A stretch of DNA of 64,000 nucleotides from Thiodiazotropha sp040507035 (lineage in GTDB: Bacteria; Pseudomonadota; Gammaproteobacteria; Chromatiales; Chromatiaceae), in contig JBEVVR010000018.1 of assembly GCA_040507035.1 (NCBI GenBank), positions 1-64,000 of the forward strand. The letters are read 5' to 3'. The position numbers and the translations under genes were made by a program. The notes below the pieces were generated by a model, which was not told where the DNA came from, searched no databases, and worked only from the letters and a program-made list of their open reading frames with translations. Shown one piece after another: positions 42,739-51,998 of this stretch. The first letter of the stretch is position 1. Every line of letters begins with the position of its first letter.

Positions 42739-44505
42739 CTATTCCTTGCTGGCGCCGATGGGTGAACGCAGCGGGCAGTTCTCCCTGTCGTAGCTGTCAC
42801 CCAGCTGATTCCAGACAAAATTCAACGCCAAACCGATTCGGGAGTAGAAGATATCGTCACCCATCTTATCCTTGAGCCCGGTGCGGCGCAGCGTATCCAT
42901 AAACTGTTTTTTCATACGCGCGATGACCAGGGTGATGCCCTGTGCCTGCAACCGCTCCCACAGATGGTGCAGTACCTCCTCTCCGGTGGCGTCGATCTGG
43001 TTGATGCCTTCACCATCCAAAATAATGTATTTCAGCTCCGGGTTGGTTGCGACCACACCGAGCATCTTGGTTTCGAAATACCCGGCACTGGCGAAATAGA
43101 GGGAACCGTCGAAACGCACCACGGAGATCACCGGGCTGGTGGGCAGGTGACGCACACGGATATCGCGCATGGTACCGTCTTTATAGCGGGAGAGCTGAGC
43201 GAAACGGGGTCGCATGGTGCGCCAGAGGAAGAGTACCAGTGAGAGCAGTACGCCGATGATGATGCCCTTGTCGAGATGAGGTGCATAGGCCAGGGTCAAG
43301 ACAAAGGTGATCACCGAGACGATGGCATCATGGGGCTGTGCCTTCCAGGCATGGATGATGGGGTCGATCTTGATCAGATTGATCACTGCCATGATGATTA
43401 CCGCCGCCAAGGTGGCCTGGGGCAGGTGATAGAGCAGTGGCGTAAGAAAGATCAAGGTAATCATCACCACCAGACCGGTGATGATCGAAGAGAACCCGGT
43501 TATGGCACCGGCGTTGATGTTCACCGCGGAGCGGGAGAAGGAGCCCGAGACCGGATAGCCGGAGAACATGCTGGCCACTACGTTGGAGAGCCCCTGTCCA
43601 ATCAGTTCCTGGTTGGCATTGAGACGCTGACGGGTACGCGCGGCCATCGCCTTGGCGATGGATATCGCCTCCATGAATCCGATCAGGGAGATGGTGATTG
43701 CCGCGGGTATCAGAGACCAGACGGTGGTGAAGTCGAATACCGGCAGTGACAACGGGGGTAACCCCTTGGGGATGTCGCCGACAACCTTGCCACCCGCCTC
43801 ATTGAAACCCGCCATATAGGCGATCAGGGTGGTGATCACAACGGCGATCAACACCCCCGGGAGGGCCGGCGCATAGCGTCGGACGCCCCACATGATAGCA
43901 AAGGCGAGAACTGCCATTCCCAAGGTCGATCCGTGGGTAGTGTCGATGGCGGCCAGGATGGTGTTCCATACGGTTTCATAGTGATGGGCTTCGCGCTCCA
44001 CCGAAACCCCAAACACCTTGCCCAGTTGAGAGGTGGCGATGATCAGGGCGCCGGCATTGGTGAATCCCACCACCACCGGGTGGGAGAGGAAGTCGACCAG
44101 CACACCGAGCTTGAAGAGGCCGAGAAACATCTGGAACAGTCCGACCATCAGTGCCAGCAGTACGGCATAGGCGAGATAGGTGTCGGGTGAGGTGGCGATG
44201 GGCTCCAAGGCCGCCGCTGTCATCAACGACACCACCGCCACCGGACCGGTGGCCAGCTGCCGGGAGGAGCCGAAAAAGGCGGCAACCATGGGTGGCAGGA
44301 ATGAGGCGTAGAGACCGTAGTAGACAGGCAGACCGGCGAGCTGGGCGTAGGCCATGGATTGAGGCACCAGCACCAGGGCTACGGTAATGCCGGCGATGAT
44401 GTCGGCGCGTATCGTCTCCTTGTCTTTTAATTCTCCAATCCAGCTCAGAAAGGGGATGAACGCTCCTCTCCAGCCAGCCATAAGACTCTGTATATGATCC
44501 CACAT
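42739..44505 (-). CDS. SulP-family anion transporter with STAS domain
   Basis: 588 residues with SulP membrane domain (~25-430; signature LVPQSMAYAQLAGLPVYYGLYASFLPP and SGYPVSGSFSRSAVN) and a C-terminal STAS domain (~455-560; YIILDGEGINQIDATGEEVLHHL). SulP proteins carry bicarbonate, sulfate or other anions. As the first gene of the DAB-type cluster, bicarbonate uptake (BicA-like) is the best guess, but sulfate cannot be excluded by sequence. The ATG at 44505 has GGAGG nearby on the transcript. The 262 bases upstream include a 7 bp GC hairpin (CCGCCGA/TCGGCGG, ~44605-44627) that may end the preceding small gene. Confidence 0.88.
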   Translation of the reverse strand: MWDHIQSLMAGWRGAFIPFLSWIGELKDKETIRADIIAGITVALVLVPQSMAYAQLAGLPVYYGLYASFLPPMVAAFFGSSRQLATGPVAVVSLMTAAALEPIATSPDTYLAYAVLLALMVGLFQMFLGLFKLGVLVDFLSHPVVVGFTNAGALIIATSQLGKVFGVSVEREAHHYETVWNTILAAIDTTHGSTLGMAVLAFAIMWGVRRYAPALPGVLIAVVITTLIAYMAGFNEAGGKVVGDIPKGLPPLSLPVFDFTTVWSLIPAAITISLIGFMEAISIAKAMAARTRQRLNANQELIGQGLSNVVASMFSGYPVSGSFSRSAVNINAGAITGFSSIITGLVVMITLIFLTPLLYHLPQATLAAVIIMAVINLIKIDPIIHAWKAQPHDAIVSVITFVLTLAYAPHLDKGIIIGVLLSLVLFLWRTMRPRFAQLSRYKDGTMRDIRVRHLPTSPVISVVRFDGSLYFASAGYFETKMLGVVATNPELKYIILDGEGINQIDATGEEVLHHLWERLQAQGITLVIARMKKQFMDTLRRTGLKDKMGDDIFYSRIGLALNFVWNQLGDSYDRENCPLRSPIGASKE

Positions 44506-44767
44506 GATCGTTTTTCACCTAATGGAGGTTAGGTGCTTACTGGTGTGCTCTCAACGACTTTTTTACGGCGAGTTTAGAACGCGGCACTGCTGCTGTTGAA
44601 CGCCGCCGAGACCTCCTTTCGGCGGGTCTCCCTAATGCGTGGTCGAACTTCTTAGTAAGCTATATTTATTACCCGAATCCTCGATTCAGGCTCCACCCCA
44701 GACCGTTTGCCGGCCTATATTAAAGCACGCTAATACTAATGGATATCCGCTGAAATTGAAAGCGGAA

Positions 44768-45112
44768 TCACGCTTTCATTCGATGGTGCAGCTCGGAAAC
44801 AAGCTGCACGATGCGTTGCGGACAGATTTTTGCATTGCCGCATAAACGGGAATCTTCGACTCTTTTGAGTACCGATGTGAGCCTGCCGGTTTCGCTCTCG
44901 GAGAGGGCAACCTCCTCTCCCTTTGTATTGGTGAGATGTTGCAGAGTGAGGTGGTGTGAGTGGGGTTCTATACGGCAGAATATGGTTGCTGAAAGGTGCT
45001 CCTTTTGCGCTGCAATATCGATGGGAACCTGGATAGTGAAACCTCTGTTGTCACTCTCATCAGCGAGTAACTGACACATCTCACAGTGAATCTTATATTC
45101 ACTGATACGCAT
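44768..45112 (-). CDS. Hypothetical Cys/His-containing protein upstream of sulP
   Basis: 114 residues, soluble, beginning MRISEYKIHCEMCQLLADES. Five cysteines, including a C-x2-C near the N-terminus (C10, C13) and a CGNAKIC segment near the C-terminus, suggest metal or redox binding. A strong ribosome site (GGAGG, 8 bases from ATG 45112) supports translation. No family is recognised. It lies 262 bases upstream of sulP on the same strand, so it may be a regulator or accessory protein of the carbon uptake cluster; that is inference from position. Confidence 0.65.
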   Translation of the reverse strand: MRISEYKIHCEMCQLLADESDNRGFTIQVPIDIAAQKEHLSATIFCRIEPHSHHLTLQHLTNTKGEEVALSESETGRLTSVLKRVEDSRLCGNAKICPQRIVQLVSELHHRMKA

Positions 45113-45457
45113 CTTTGTTTACCTCCACCCTGTTGTTATTGGCAGTTAACTCTGCCTCGATAGTATTGTGGCGAGTGCTTATTTTTTTCGATTTTCGATC
45201 TGTCAAAGATGTCCGATTCCTAGAGGATCAGACATCTATAAAACAGATAAACGGATGCACTGGTGTATTGGTGTTTTTTAGTTCTGCTCAGCGCAAGCAT
45301 GAAGTATAAACTGGAAACAGTGTTAATGCTCATTTAGCGTCCTGATGCATGCCCACGCAGGGGCATGGGAACGATGTAAGCTCTACCCTAGATTGATCGA
45401 AGAGTTTTGGTGGGGTCCTGCCCCACCATTGTCGATAGTTAGGGTGTTTCTTCCTTC
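45113..45457. other. Non-coding stretch with dispersed hairpin repeats
   Basis: 345 bases without a supported gene. It contains a GATGTC...GACATC dyad (~45207-45236), a degenerate copy of the cgttcccacgc palindrome (~45345-45373) and the hairpin GGTGGGG-tcctg-CCCCACC (45409-45427), both also found inside the element at 33056-33284. The second hairpin is 30 bases past the RND pump stop codon and probably serves as its transcript end. Confidence 0.65.
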
Positions 45458-48400
45458 CTATCCGGGACTGGATGACTCGGCTGGTTTCTCGATTAGCTCT
45501 TCATCAGTCTCATCATGGAGTTTCCCAAGGAGATTGAAGTCGCTGAGAATGCAGTAGACGGCGGGAACCAGAAACAGCGCCACCAGGGTGGCGGCGGTGA
45601 GGCCGAAGGCGATACTGGCGGCGAGGGGAATCAGGATCTGTGCCTGCAGGCTCTTCTCCAGCAGTAGCGGCAGCAGCCCCGCGATGGTACTGATGGAGGT
45701 AAGAAGAATCGGTCGAAAACGTGCCCGGGCCGCCTGCTTGGCCGCTGTCGCTACCGCTGTGCCCCGGTTGCAGCTGTCGCGGATGAAGACCACCAGCAGG
45801 ATCGAGTCGTTGACCACCACCCCGAACAGGGAGGCCATACCGACGATGCTAGGCATGGTGAGGTCGAGTCCCAGGGCCATATGGCCAAAGATCACACCGA
45901 TGAGTGCCGTCGGGATCACGATCATCACCGTTAAGGGAGCGAGATAGCCTTTGAACTGAAGGGCAAGCAACATGTAGACACCGATCAACCCAAGCAATAC
46001 ATTGCGCACGATCGATTGGCCTGTCTTCGCCGATTCCTTGCTCTCACCCTGGATATCGAAGCTGATATCCGGATAGCGCTCGAGGAGTTGAGGAATGAAA
46101 CTTACCTTTGCCATTGCCAACAGTTCCTGGGCATTGGCCAGGCTGCGATCCACATCGCCCTGGATGGTGACCGTACGCTGCCGGTTGACCCGGTTGATGC
46201 GGGCCCAGCCCCTGACCTCCTCGATATCGGCCACCACCGAGAGGGGGATCAGCGAACCGCCCGGTCCGGTGATACTGAGGTTGTAGAGATCCTCCGCATC
46301 GGTGCGGTCATCCTCGGTGAGTCTGAGGTTGACTTCATAGGTCTCGGGTCCCACGGGAAATTCGTCGATCTTGATCCCTTGATAGGAGGCGCGCACCTGT
46401 TCCGCGACCTGTTGCGCATTGAGTCCCAGCACCCCGGCACCTGGCTTGAGGTGGAGTCGGTATTCCCGCTTCCCCGGGCGCAGGTCGTCGCTCAGGTCGT
46501 TCACGCCCAGATGGGAATTGAGCCAGGCCTGGAGCTCGTTGGAGGCCTGTTTAAGGCGCTCCAGGTCGTACCCCATGAGGCGCAGGTCGATGGGGCGTCC
46601 ACCGGGCCCGAAGGTGGGTTCGGTGAACTTCACCGAGATGACATCGGTGAGTTCGCCAGTCTCCTCCCGCCAGCGGTTGATCACATCATCCAGCTTCGCA
46701 TTTCTGATTTCGGCGCTGAGCAGATCGGCAACCACCCGGGCCACATGGGGGCCGGTCTCGTAGGCATCGGGATTCTGTCCGTAGATGACGGTGATATTCT
46801 CCACCAGTGCTTGCTGCTCGGGTTGATCCGGGATAAAGACCTGATTGGTGCGCTGCAGCGCCGCGGTGATCTCACTGACGATGCCTTCAGTCTGCGCCAG
46901 GGGTGTGCCCTGGGGCAGCAGCACCCGTGCCTCGATGACATCGCCGTCGAGGTCGGGAAAACCGACAAACTTCAGTTTGCCGCCCACGGGCATGGCGACG
47001 GAGAGGATCAGCAGCATCAGTACGATGCCGAGGGTCAGATAGCGATACTCCACGGCGCGGTCGAGCAGGGGGCCGAACCACTCCTCGCGGAAGCGATCGA
47101 AACCCGCCTCGAAGCGCTCTCTGAAGCGAGAGACCCGTTTGCGCTTCATGTGCGCCAGGGAGTGGCTCAAATGGTGGGGCAGGATGAGGAAGGCCTCGAA
47201 CAGGCTGACGCTGATCACGATAATCAGCACCATCGGCATGATGCGCAGGATCTGGCCGATATCCCCGGTGATGAAGGCGAGGGAGCCGAATACCAGCAGG
47301 GTGGTGGCAAAGGATGACGCGATCCCGGGGAGTACCTGGTGAACCCCGGTGATCGCGGCGTGCAGGGGTCTGTCTCCCTTGGCCATGCGCGAGGCGATGT
47401 TCTCCGCGATAACGATGGCGTCGTCCATCAGCAGGCCGATGCCGATCAGCAGGCCGACCATGGAGATCATGTTGATGGTGACACCGATCAGCGGCAGCAC
47501 GAAGAGGGCGCCGAGAAAGGAGACCGGCAATCCCATGGTTACCCAGAAACTGTAGCGGAAACTGAAGAAGAGCCAGAGCACGAGAAACACACCGACAAGC
47601 CCCTGGGCGCCATTGCGCAGCAGCATATCGAGCCGGTCCTGGACCACCGAGGCCCGGTCCTGGGTAAGGCTCAGGCTCAGACCTTGGGGTGCCCGTCGGT
47701 TTTCCCGCTCCACGAATGACTCCACCGTGGCGAGGATTTCGAGAATATCCTGGGAGCGGGTCTTGGCGATATTGAGAATCGCCGCGCGCTGGCCGTTGAA
47801 ACTGATCTTCTCCTCGTCGAGATCGAAGCGATCGCTGATCTGGGCGATGTCGCCGAGGCGGATGGTGGCGCCGCTACTGCTGGAGATCACCACCAGATCG
47901 TAGAACTCGTCAACCCGCTTGCGCTGATCGTCGAAGCGCAACAGGATCTCTTCCCGCTCCCCCTCCAGGCGTCCCGCCGGGGTGCTGATGCTGTGCCCGC
48001 GGATGGCATTGGCGATATCCTGGGCGGAGAGTCCGTATTGGCGCAGACGCCAGGCGGGGATTTCGATCCGAATATGGTGATCGGAGAAACCGTCGATGGT
48101 GACCTCGGCGATCTTCTCCTGGGTCAGCAGCTTCGATTTCAGATGTTCCGCATAGGCCTTTAGCGCCACCGGGTCTTGCGGTCCGGTCACCGCGATGGAG
48201 ATCACCGCATCGGTGCGCCCCAACTCTTCTATTACCGGCAACTCGGTATCCGCGGGGAAGTCATCGATGGCATCGATCTCGGCGTTGACATCATCGAGAA
48301 AACGGCTCATCTCCGCCCCCTCGAGCATCACCGCCGTGGCCACGCCCACGCCTTCGCGGGACTCGCAAGTCATTTCGTCCAGGTCGCTGATACCTTCAAG

Positions 48401-48607
48401 GGCGTCCTCCAGGCGGCGGCAGACAGCATCCTCCACCTCGTCCGCGGTGGCGCCCTTGTAGATGACCCGGACCTCCACCTTGTCGTTCTCGATCTCAGGC
48501 AGGGTCTCCCGCTGCAGACCGGGAAGGGCGGTGAGACCGAGGATCATGATCGATGCCATCAACAGATTGGCGGCATTGGGATGGCGGGCGAACCAGTCGA
48601 TCATCAT
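45458..48607 (-). CDS. RND efflux pump permease (AcrB/MdtB-like)
   Basis: Inner-membrane proton-driven exporter of 1049 residues, with the first helix (NAANLLMASIMILGLTALPG), two large periplasmic loops and twelve helices. Helix 4 has the proton-relay aspartates (GLLMDDAIVIAENI). It begins at ATG 48607 (or 48604), overlapping the end of the membrane-fusion gene. No outer-membrane TolC-like gene is next to it, so it must borrow one. The substrate is unknown. Confidence 0.95.
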   Translation of the reverse strand: MMIDWFARHPNAANLLMASIMILGLTALPGLQRETLPEIENDKVEVRVIYKGATADEVEDAVCRRLEDALEGISDLDEMTCESREGVGVATAVMLEGAEMSRFLDDVNAEIDAIDDFPADTELPVIEELGRTDAVISIAVTGPQDPVALKAYAEHLKSKLLTQEKIAEVTIDGFSDHHIRIEIPAWRLRQYGLSAQDIANAIRGHSISTPAGRLEGEREEILLRFDDQRKRVDEFYDLVVISSSSGATIRLGDIAQISDRFDLDEEKISFNGQRAAILNIAKTRSQDILEILATVESFVERENRRAPQGLSLSLTQDRASVVQDRLDMLLRNGAQGLVGVFLVLWLFFSFRYSFWVTMGLPVSFLGALFVLPLIGVTINMISMVGLLIGIGLLMDDAIVIAENIASRMAKGDRPLHAAITGVHQVLPGIASSFATTLLVFGSLAFITGDIGQILRIMPMVLIIVISVSLFEAFLILPHHLSHSLAHMKRKRVSRFRERFEAGFDRFREEWFGPLLDRAVEYRYLTLGIVLMLLILSVAMPVGGKLKFVGFPDLDGDVIEARVLLPQGTPLAQTEGIVSEITAALQRTNQVFIPDQPEQQALVENITVIYGQNPDAYETGPHVARVVADLLSAEIRNAKLDDVINRWREETGELTDVISVKFTEPTFGPGGRPIDLRLMGYDLERLKQASNELQAWLNSHLGVNDLSDDLRPGKREYRLHLKPGAGVLGLNAQQVAEQVRASYQGIKIDEFPVGPETYEVNLRLTEDDRTDAEDLYNLSITGPGGSLIPLSVVADIEEVRGWARINRVNRQRTVTIQGDVDRSLANAQELLAMAKVSFIPQLLERYPDISFDIQGESKESAKTGQSIVRNVLLGLIGVYMLLALQFKGYLAPLTVMIVIPTALIGVIFGHMALGLDLTMPSIVGMASLFGVVVNDSILLVVFIRDSCNRGTAVATAAKQAARARFRPILLTSISTIAGLLPLLLEKSLQAQILIPLAASIAFGLTAATLVALFLVPAVYCILSDFNLLGKLHDETDEELIEKPAESSSPG

Positions 48608-49920
48608 TCGCCCCTGGCGGTGTTGACGATCGCCTCAGCGATCTCGTCATCGGGTCGGGTCTGCAACTGCATGCCGTTGACTGCCGGCACCAGGTCGGAG
48701 ACCACGATCTGCTGGCCGGCGCTGATGCCGGAAGCGATGACGCTGATCTCCCCCTGGCTGAACAGCAGGTCCACCGCTTGGCGTTGCAGGCGGCTCTCGC
48801 CATCAGCCAGGTAGACGACGCCATCCCTGACCGCGGAGCGGGGAACGACAATGCGGTCAGGCTGTGGTTTGCCGCGCATCAGGACCTGCACGAACATCCC
48901 CTTCGACAACGGTGGTCTGATGCCCGGCTCTATCTTTTCAAAGGGCTTGTCGACAGCGACCACGACACCCATGGTGCGTGTCTCTGGATCCACATTGTCA
49001 CTGAAGCGGACGAACTCCGCCTCCCACTCAGCAATGGTGGTTCCCAGATCTAGCCTCACCCTGGGTTGCAGGGCGACGAAATCGGCCAGGTTGCCGTTGA
49101 GGATATCCGCCGAGATATCACGCCGCTCATGACCGATAAAGAGCCGACGCAGGGAGGCGAGGGGAAAGCGTGCGATCACCTCGACCCGGTCCACCGCATC
49201 CCCGGCAAGCAGGGTCTCGCCCTTGCTGGCATATTGGTCGACCTCGATGCTCATGTTGCTTACCCGCAGATTGAATGGGGCCAGGAGTCGGGTGTTTTCC
49301 AGGTCGCGCTCAGCTTGGGTCAGTTGTGCCTGCAGTACCTTACGCCGGGTAGGGATCAGTGCCAGGGTGTTCTCTACATTCTGTACCGCGTTGCGACTGC
49401 TGAGCAGATTACGTTCGGCATCATCCACGTTGCTCTGGGAAGCCGTGCCTTTTTTGGCCAGTTTGCTGATGCGCTGAAACTCCCGTTGCGCAATGCCTAG
49501 ACTGCGCTCCTCGATAGCGAGTGATGCTTTGGCATTGGAGGCCTCCACTTCCAACTCAGCCAGTGCCGCCTCGGCCTGGGCCAGATTGAGCTGATAGTCT
49601 GCGGGATCGATCTGTAGCAGCAGGCTGCCCTCACTGATGATCTCGCCGTCCCGCAGGCGGGGATGGATCTCTACGATGCGCCCCGCCACCTGGGCCACTG
49701 CATTCCATACCCGGGCGGGTTGCACGGCGCCATAACCTTCTGCCATGGGGATCAGTTCAAGCTTTTGGGCTGCAACCGTGCGTACCAGTTTGGTCGGCTC
49801 GCCGGGTTCGACTTTCACCGGTGGTTGTCTGTTGCTGGCCATTAGCATCAGCACCAGGATGCCCACCGCTATGGGGGGAAGGATCAGCATTTTTCGCCAA
49901 TGGGGGTGGTTTTGCAGCAT
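48604..49920 (-). CDS. RND efflux membrane fusion protein
   Basis: Periplasmic adaptor of 438 residues linked to the permease directly downstream. An N-terminal membrane anchor (~10-28, LILPPIAVGILVLMLMAS) is followed by a lipoyl-like region (AQVAGRIVEIHPRLRDGEIISEGSLLLQID), a helical hairpin (~100-190, rich in Ala/Glu/Leu/Arg), a second lipoyl half and beta-barrel domains (LRLLFIGHERRDISADILNG; EPGIRPPLSKGMFVQVLMRG). It overlaps the permease start by 4 bases. Confidence 0.94.
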   Translation of the reverse strand: MLQNHPHWRKMLILPPIAVGILVLMLMASNRQPPVKVEPGEPTKLVRTVAAQKLELIPMAEGYGAVQPARVWNAVAQVAGRIVEIHPRLRDGEIISEGSLLLQIDPADYQLNLAQAEAALAELEVEASNAKASLAIEERSLGIAQREFQRISKLAKKGTASQSNVDDAERNLLSSRNAVQNVENTLALIPTRRKVLQAQLTQAERDLENTRLLAPFNLRVSNMSIEVDQYASKGETLLAGDAVDRVEVIARFPLASLRRLFIGHERRDISADILNGNLADFVALQPRVRLDLGTTIAEWEAEFVRFSDNVDPETRTMGVVVAVDKPFEKIEPGIRPPLSKGMFVQVLMRGKPQPDRIVVPRSAVRDGVVYLADGESRLQRQAVDLLFSQGEISVIASGISAGQQIVVSDLVPAVNGMQLQTRPDDEIAEAIVNTARGE

Positions 49921-50054
49921 AGTGAATCGTACCCAGGGTGGTCAGAATAGCGATGCCGTCTGTCAGTTGGATTAGGTCCTTTTAACTGACAGGTATCGGC
50001 TCAATGATCTCACTCTCGAACAGCGGATGTCCATCATGACACCACTTCCCTGAA

Positions 50055-50561
50055 CTACTTCAGGGTGCGATCCGCAAGCTGCATCATATCCGGGAAGTGT
50101 GAAATCAGCATGCCAATCACCGTCAAAACCACGACCAGGGTGATTCCTCCGACCACATTGATGAGGATGTTTTTGGCAGAGCTGTGGTCGGCCAGGGCAT
50201 GGGCGACATCGGGCATGTTGACAACTCCCTTGAGATTGTCGTTTCGGTAGACCAGCAGGCGGCGGCAGCGGTTGCGACGCATCAACTTGATGGCATGCGC
50301 GCAGCTACTGTCGGAAGAGACGGATATCAGGTTGCGGGTACAGACATCGCCCAGTTTTAGTGCATTCGCATCTTTGCCTGCACCAACAACTCGCGTCAGC
50401 AGGTCCCGTTCGGTGAAAAGACCGATTACCTTTTCGTTTTCCGTCACCACCAATGAACCGATCTCACGCTCAGTCATATAGGCTGCCGCTGTTTGAATAT
50501 CGGTGGCGCTGTCGAGGGAAGCGACGGACTCCTTGATTAGATTGCCTAGGTTACACGCCAT
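50055..50561 (-). CDS. CBS-domain protein with C-terminal membrane helix
   Basis: 168 residues. Two CBS motifs fill residues ~10-125 (AAAYMTEREIGSLVVTENEKVIGLFTERDLLTRV and the second half RNRCRRLLVYRNDNLKGVVNMPDVAHAL), the usual adenine-nucleotide sensing pair. A single membrane helix follows at ~137-157 (VVGGITLVVVLTVIGMLISH). A membrane-tethered CBS pair with no other domain suggests a regulatory partner for an unknown membrane protein. AGGG is upstream of ATG 50561. It appears monocistronic. Confidence 0.85.
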   Translation of the reverse strand: MACNLGNLIKESVASLDSATDIQTAAAYMTEREIGSLVVTENEKVIGLFTERDLLTRVVGAGKDANALKLGDVCTRNLISVSSDSSCAHAIKLMRRNRCRRLLVYRNDNLKGVVNMPDVAHALADHSSAKNILINVVGGITLVVVLTVIGMLISHFPDMMQLADRTLK

Positions 50562-50824
50562 GTATGTGACCCTTTTTGTGATGTGTGACTGTTATCGACT
50601 ACTCTTGGTAGCTGCCGAAACTGTTTTTGCAATTTCCGCGCCATCGATACAACAATCTGGCTCGGCAGGTCCAGTGTGGGTTGCGGTCCGGGGTGTGGGA
50701 AGGAGATAATTATTGTTAAGGTCAGTACCATTTATCAAAAGTCGTTTGGTGCGACAAGTCGCACTCTACAGGAAGACGTAGGGTGCGGTTCGCCGGAGAG
50801 CCGGCACTCCGTTTGCACTATCGA

Positions 50825-51022
50825 TCAATGAACATCTTTATATTTTGTGAATTTATACTTGTTATCAAGTTCAGCCCTTTCCCTATCTGAAACAGAAAAG
50901 TAGTATTTTTTCCACCCGGGGCAAAAGTTGATATGCCAACGCCAAACCCTGCTCACTATGGATTTAGGGTTTTCGTCATATTTAGTTCTTAGTTTACAGT
51001 TTTTGCAATCATGTTCTGTCAT
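50825..51022 (-). CDS. Small conserved-looking CxxC protein
   Basis: 64 to 65 residues from the ATG at 51022, chosen because AGGAG lies 7 bases upstream; a longer frame starts at 51052. The sequence begins MTEHDCKNCKLRTKYDENP, has a Trp-rich centre (VWRWHINFCPGWKKYYF) and a charged end. The C-x2-C pair plus the later cysteine could bind a metal. I have the impression of a conserved small family, but can name no function. It is followed by no close neighbour on its strand and preceded by the hydrolase. Confidence 0.68.
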   Translation of the reverse strand: MTEHDCKNCKLRTKYDENPKSIVSRVWRWHINFCPGWKKYYFSVSDRERAELDNKYKFTKYKDVH

Positions 51023-51063
51023 GTCTGCTCTCCTGCAATACGCCCATGACAATCATAATTCAA

Positions 51064-51906
51064 TTATTCAGATCCGTCTGAAGTTTTATTGAAATAGTCC
51101 AGTATTAGCTTCACTCTGGCCTTATGAACTTCCAGGTTTCGATCTGTATAAGGGTGAGCAAAATTCACACCATCAATAACTTTAGCGCCCCGTTGTTGCG
51201 CTTCGATCCTGAGTGGAGAGGTCATGTCAGGGTTGAGCACTTGATCCTTTTTACCGGTTATCACAAAGATTTTACTGGCGTCATGCGGAAGATTGTTAAC
51301 CGGATCAATTCTATCGGGGCAGCCATAATCGGAAAACTTGCTCGGGCTTGAATCAATTACAGCAGCATCATATTTTACACCTGAGCCGATAGCGTTCATG
51401 ATGACAGCACCTCCGAGAGAGATACCGTAAAGGAAGCGTTTATTGTATTTGGAATTTAGTGAACTGATTATCTCCTTGTAATCTTCTATAATTGCGTTGA
51501 TTCTTCTTTTGCCATCCGAGTTGCCATAACCTCTGTAGTCAAAAATATATACATTGTATCCGCTTGATGAGAGATATTTCAAAGAGGCTACAATTTGATC
51601 AGCGATCATGGCATTTCCCAGTGCCAATAGTACGTATCCTTTGGCTCGGACTCTTTTTTGTTCCATATTGTGTGAGTTGTATTTATATCCCCGTAGCGTT
51701 TTGTTATCAGAGGTTGTAAATTGTGTCTGCTCGATGAGAGGAGAAACCAATGCTCTGTTTTTATCAGGCTTTGGTGCTGCTGAACTCCAAAGCCAAAACA
51801 GAAAGGGTTCCTGTATAGAGCCGCATATGCTGTTTTCTCTCTCATCTGCAGTAGCATGGCTAAACGCGAAGATTAGAGGGAAAATTAAAATAGCTGGAGA
51901 CATCAT
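51064..51906 (-). CDS. Exported alpha/beta hydrolase
   Basis: 280 residues with an N-terminal signal-like helix (MMSPAILIFPLIFAFSHATA) and an alpha/beta hydrolase fold. Visible are the strand after which the oxyanion region follows (YVLLALGNAMIADQIVASLKYLSSSGYNVYIFDYRGYGNS), the nucleophile elbow GISLGG (Ser163), an acid in GKKDQVLNP and a catalytic His in NFAHPYTDRN. Base composition is clearly more A/T-rich than the neighbours, which suggests acquisition by transfer. The substrate is unknown; it may be an envelope esterase or peptidase. Confidence 0.82.
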   Translation of the reverse strand: MMSPAILIFPLIFAFSHATADERENSICGSIQEPFLFWLWSSAAPKPDKNRALVSPLIEQTQFTTSDNKTLRGYKYNSHNMEQKRVRAKGYVLLALGNAMIADQIVASLKYLSSSGYNVYIFDYRGYGNSDGKRRINAIIEDYKEIISSLNSKYNKRFLYGISLGGAVIMNAIGSGVKYDAAVIDSSPSKFSDYGCPDRIDPVNNLPHDASKIFVITGKKDQVLNPDMTSPLRIEAQQRGAKVIDGVNFAHPYTDRNLEVHKARVKLILDYFNKTSDGSE

Positions 51907-51998
51907 CGTGCTGTATTTGGACTAATATGAGCAGTTACTTGCTGACTGCATCAGGAGTATAGTTTGCGCAATCATACCAACTTTACGAGATAAATTGG

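Noticed and set aside
46016..47317. A 433-residue plus-strand frame within the RND permease
   Set aside because: Antisense of conserved AcrB-type sequence, no domain, no ribosome site.
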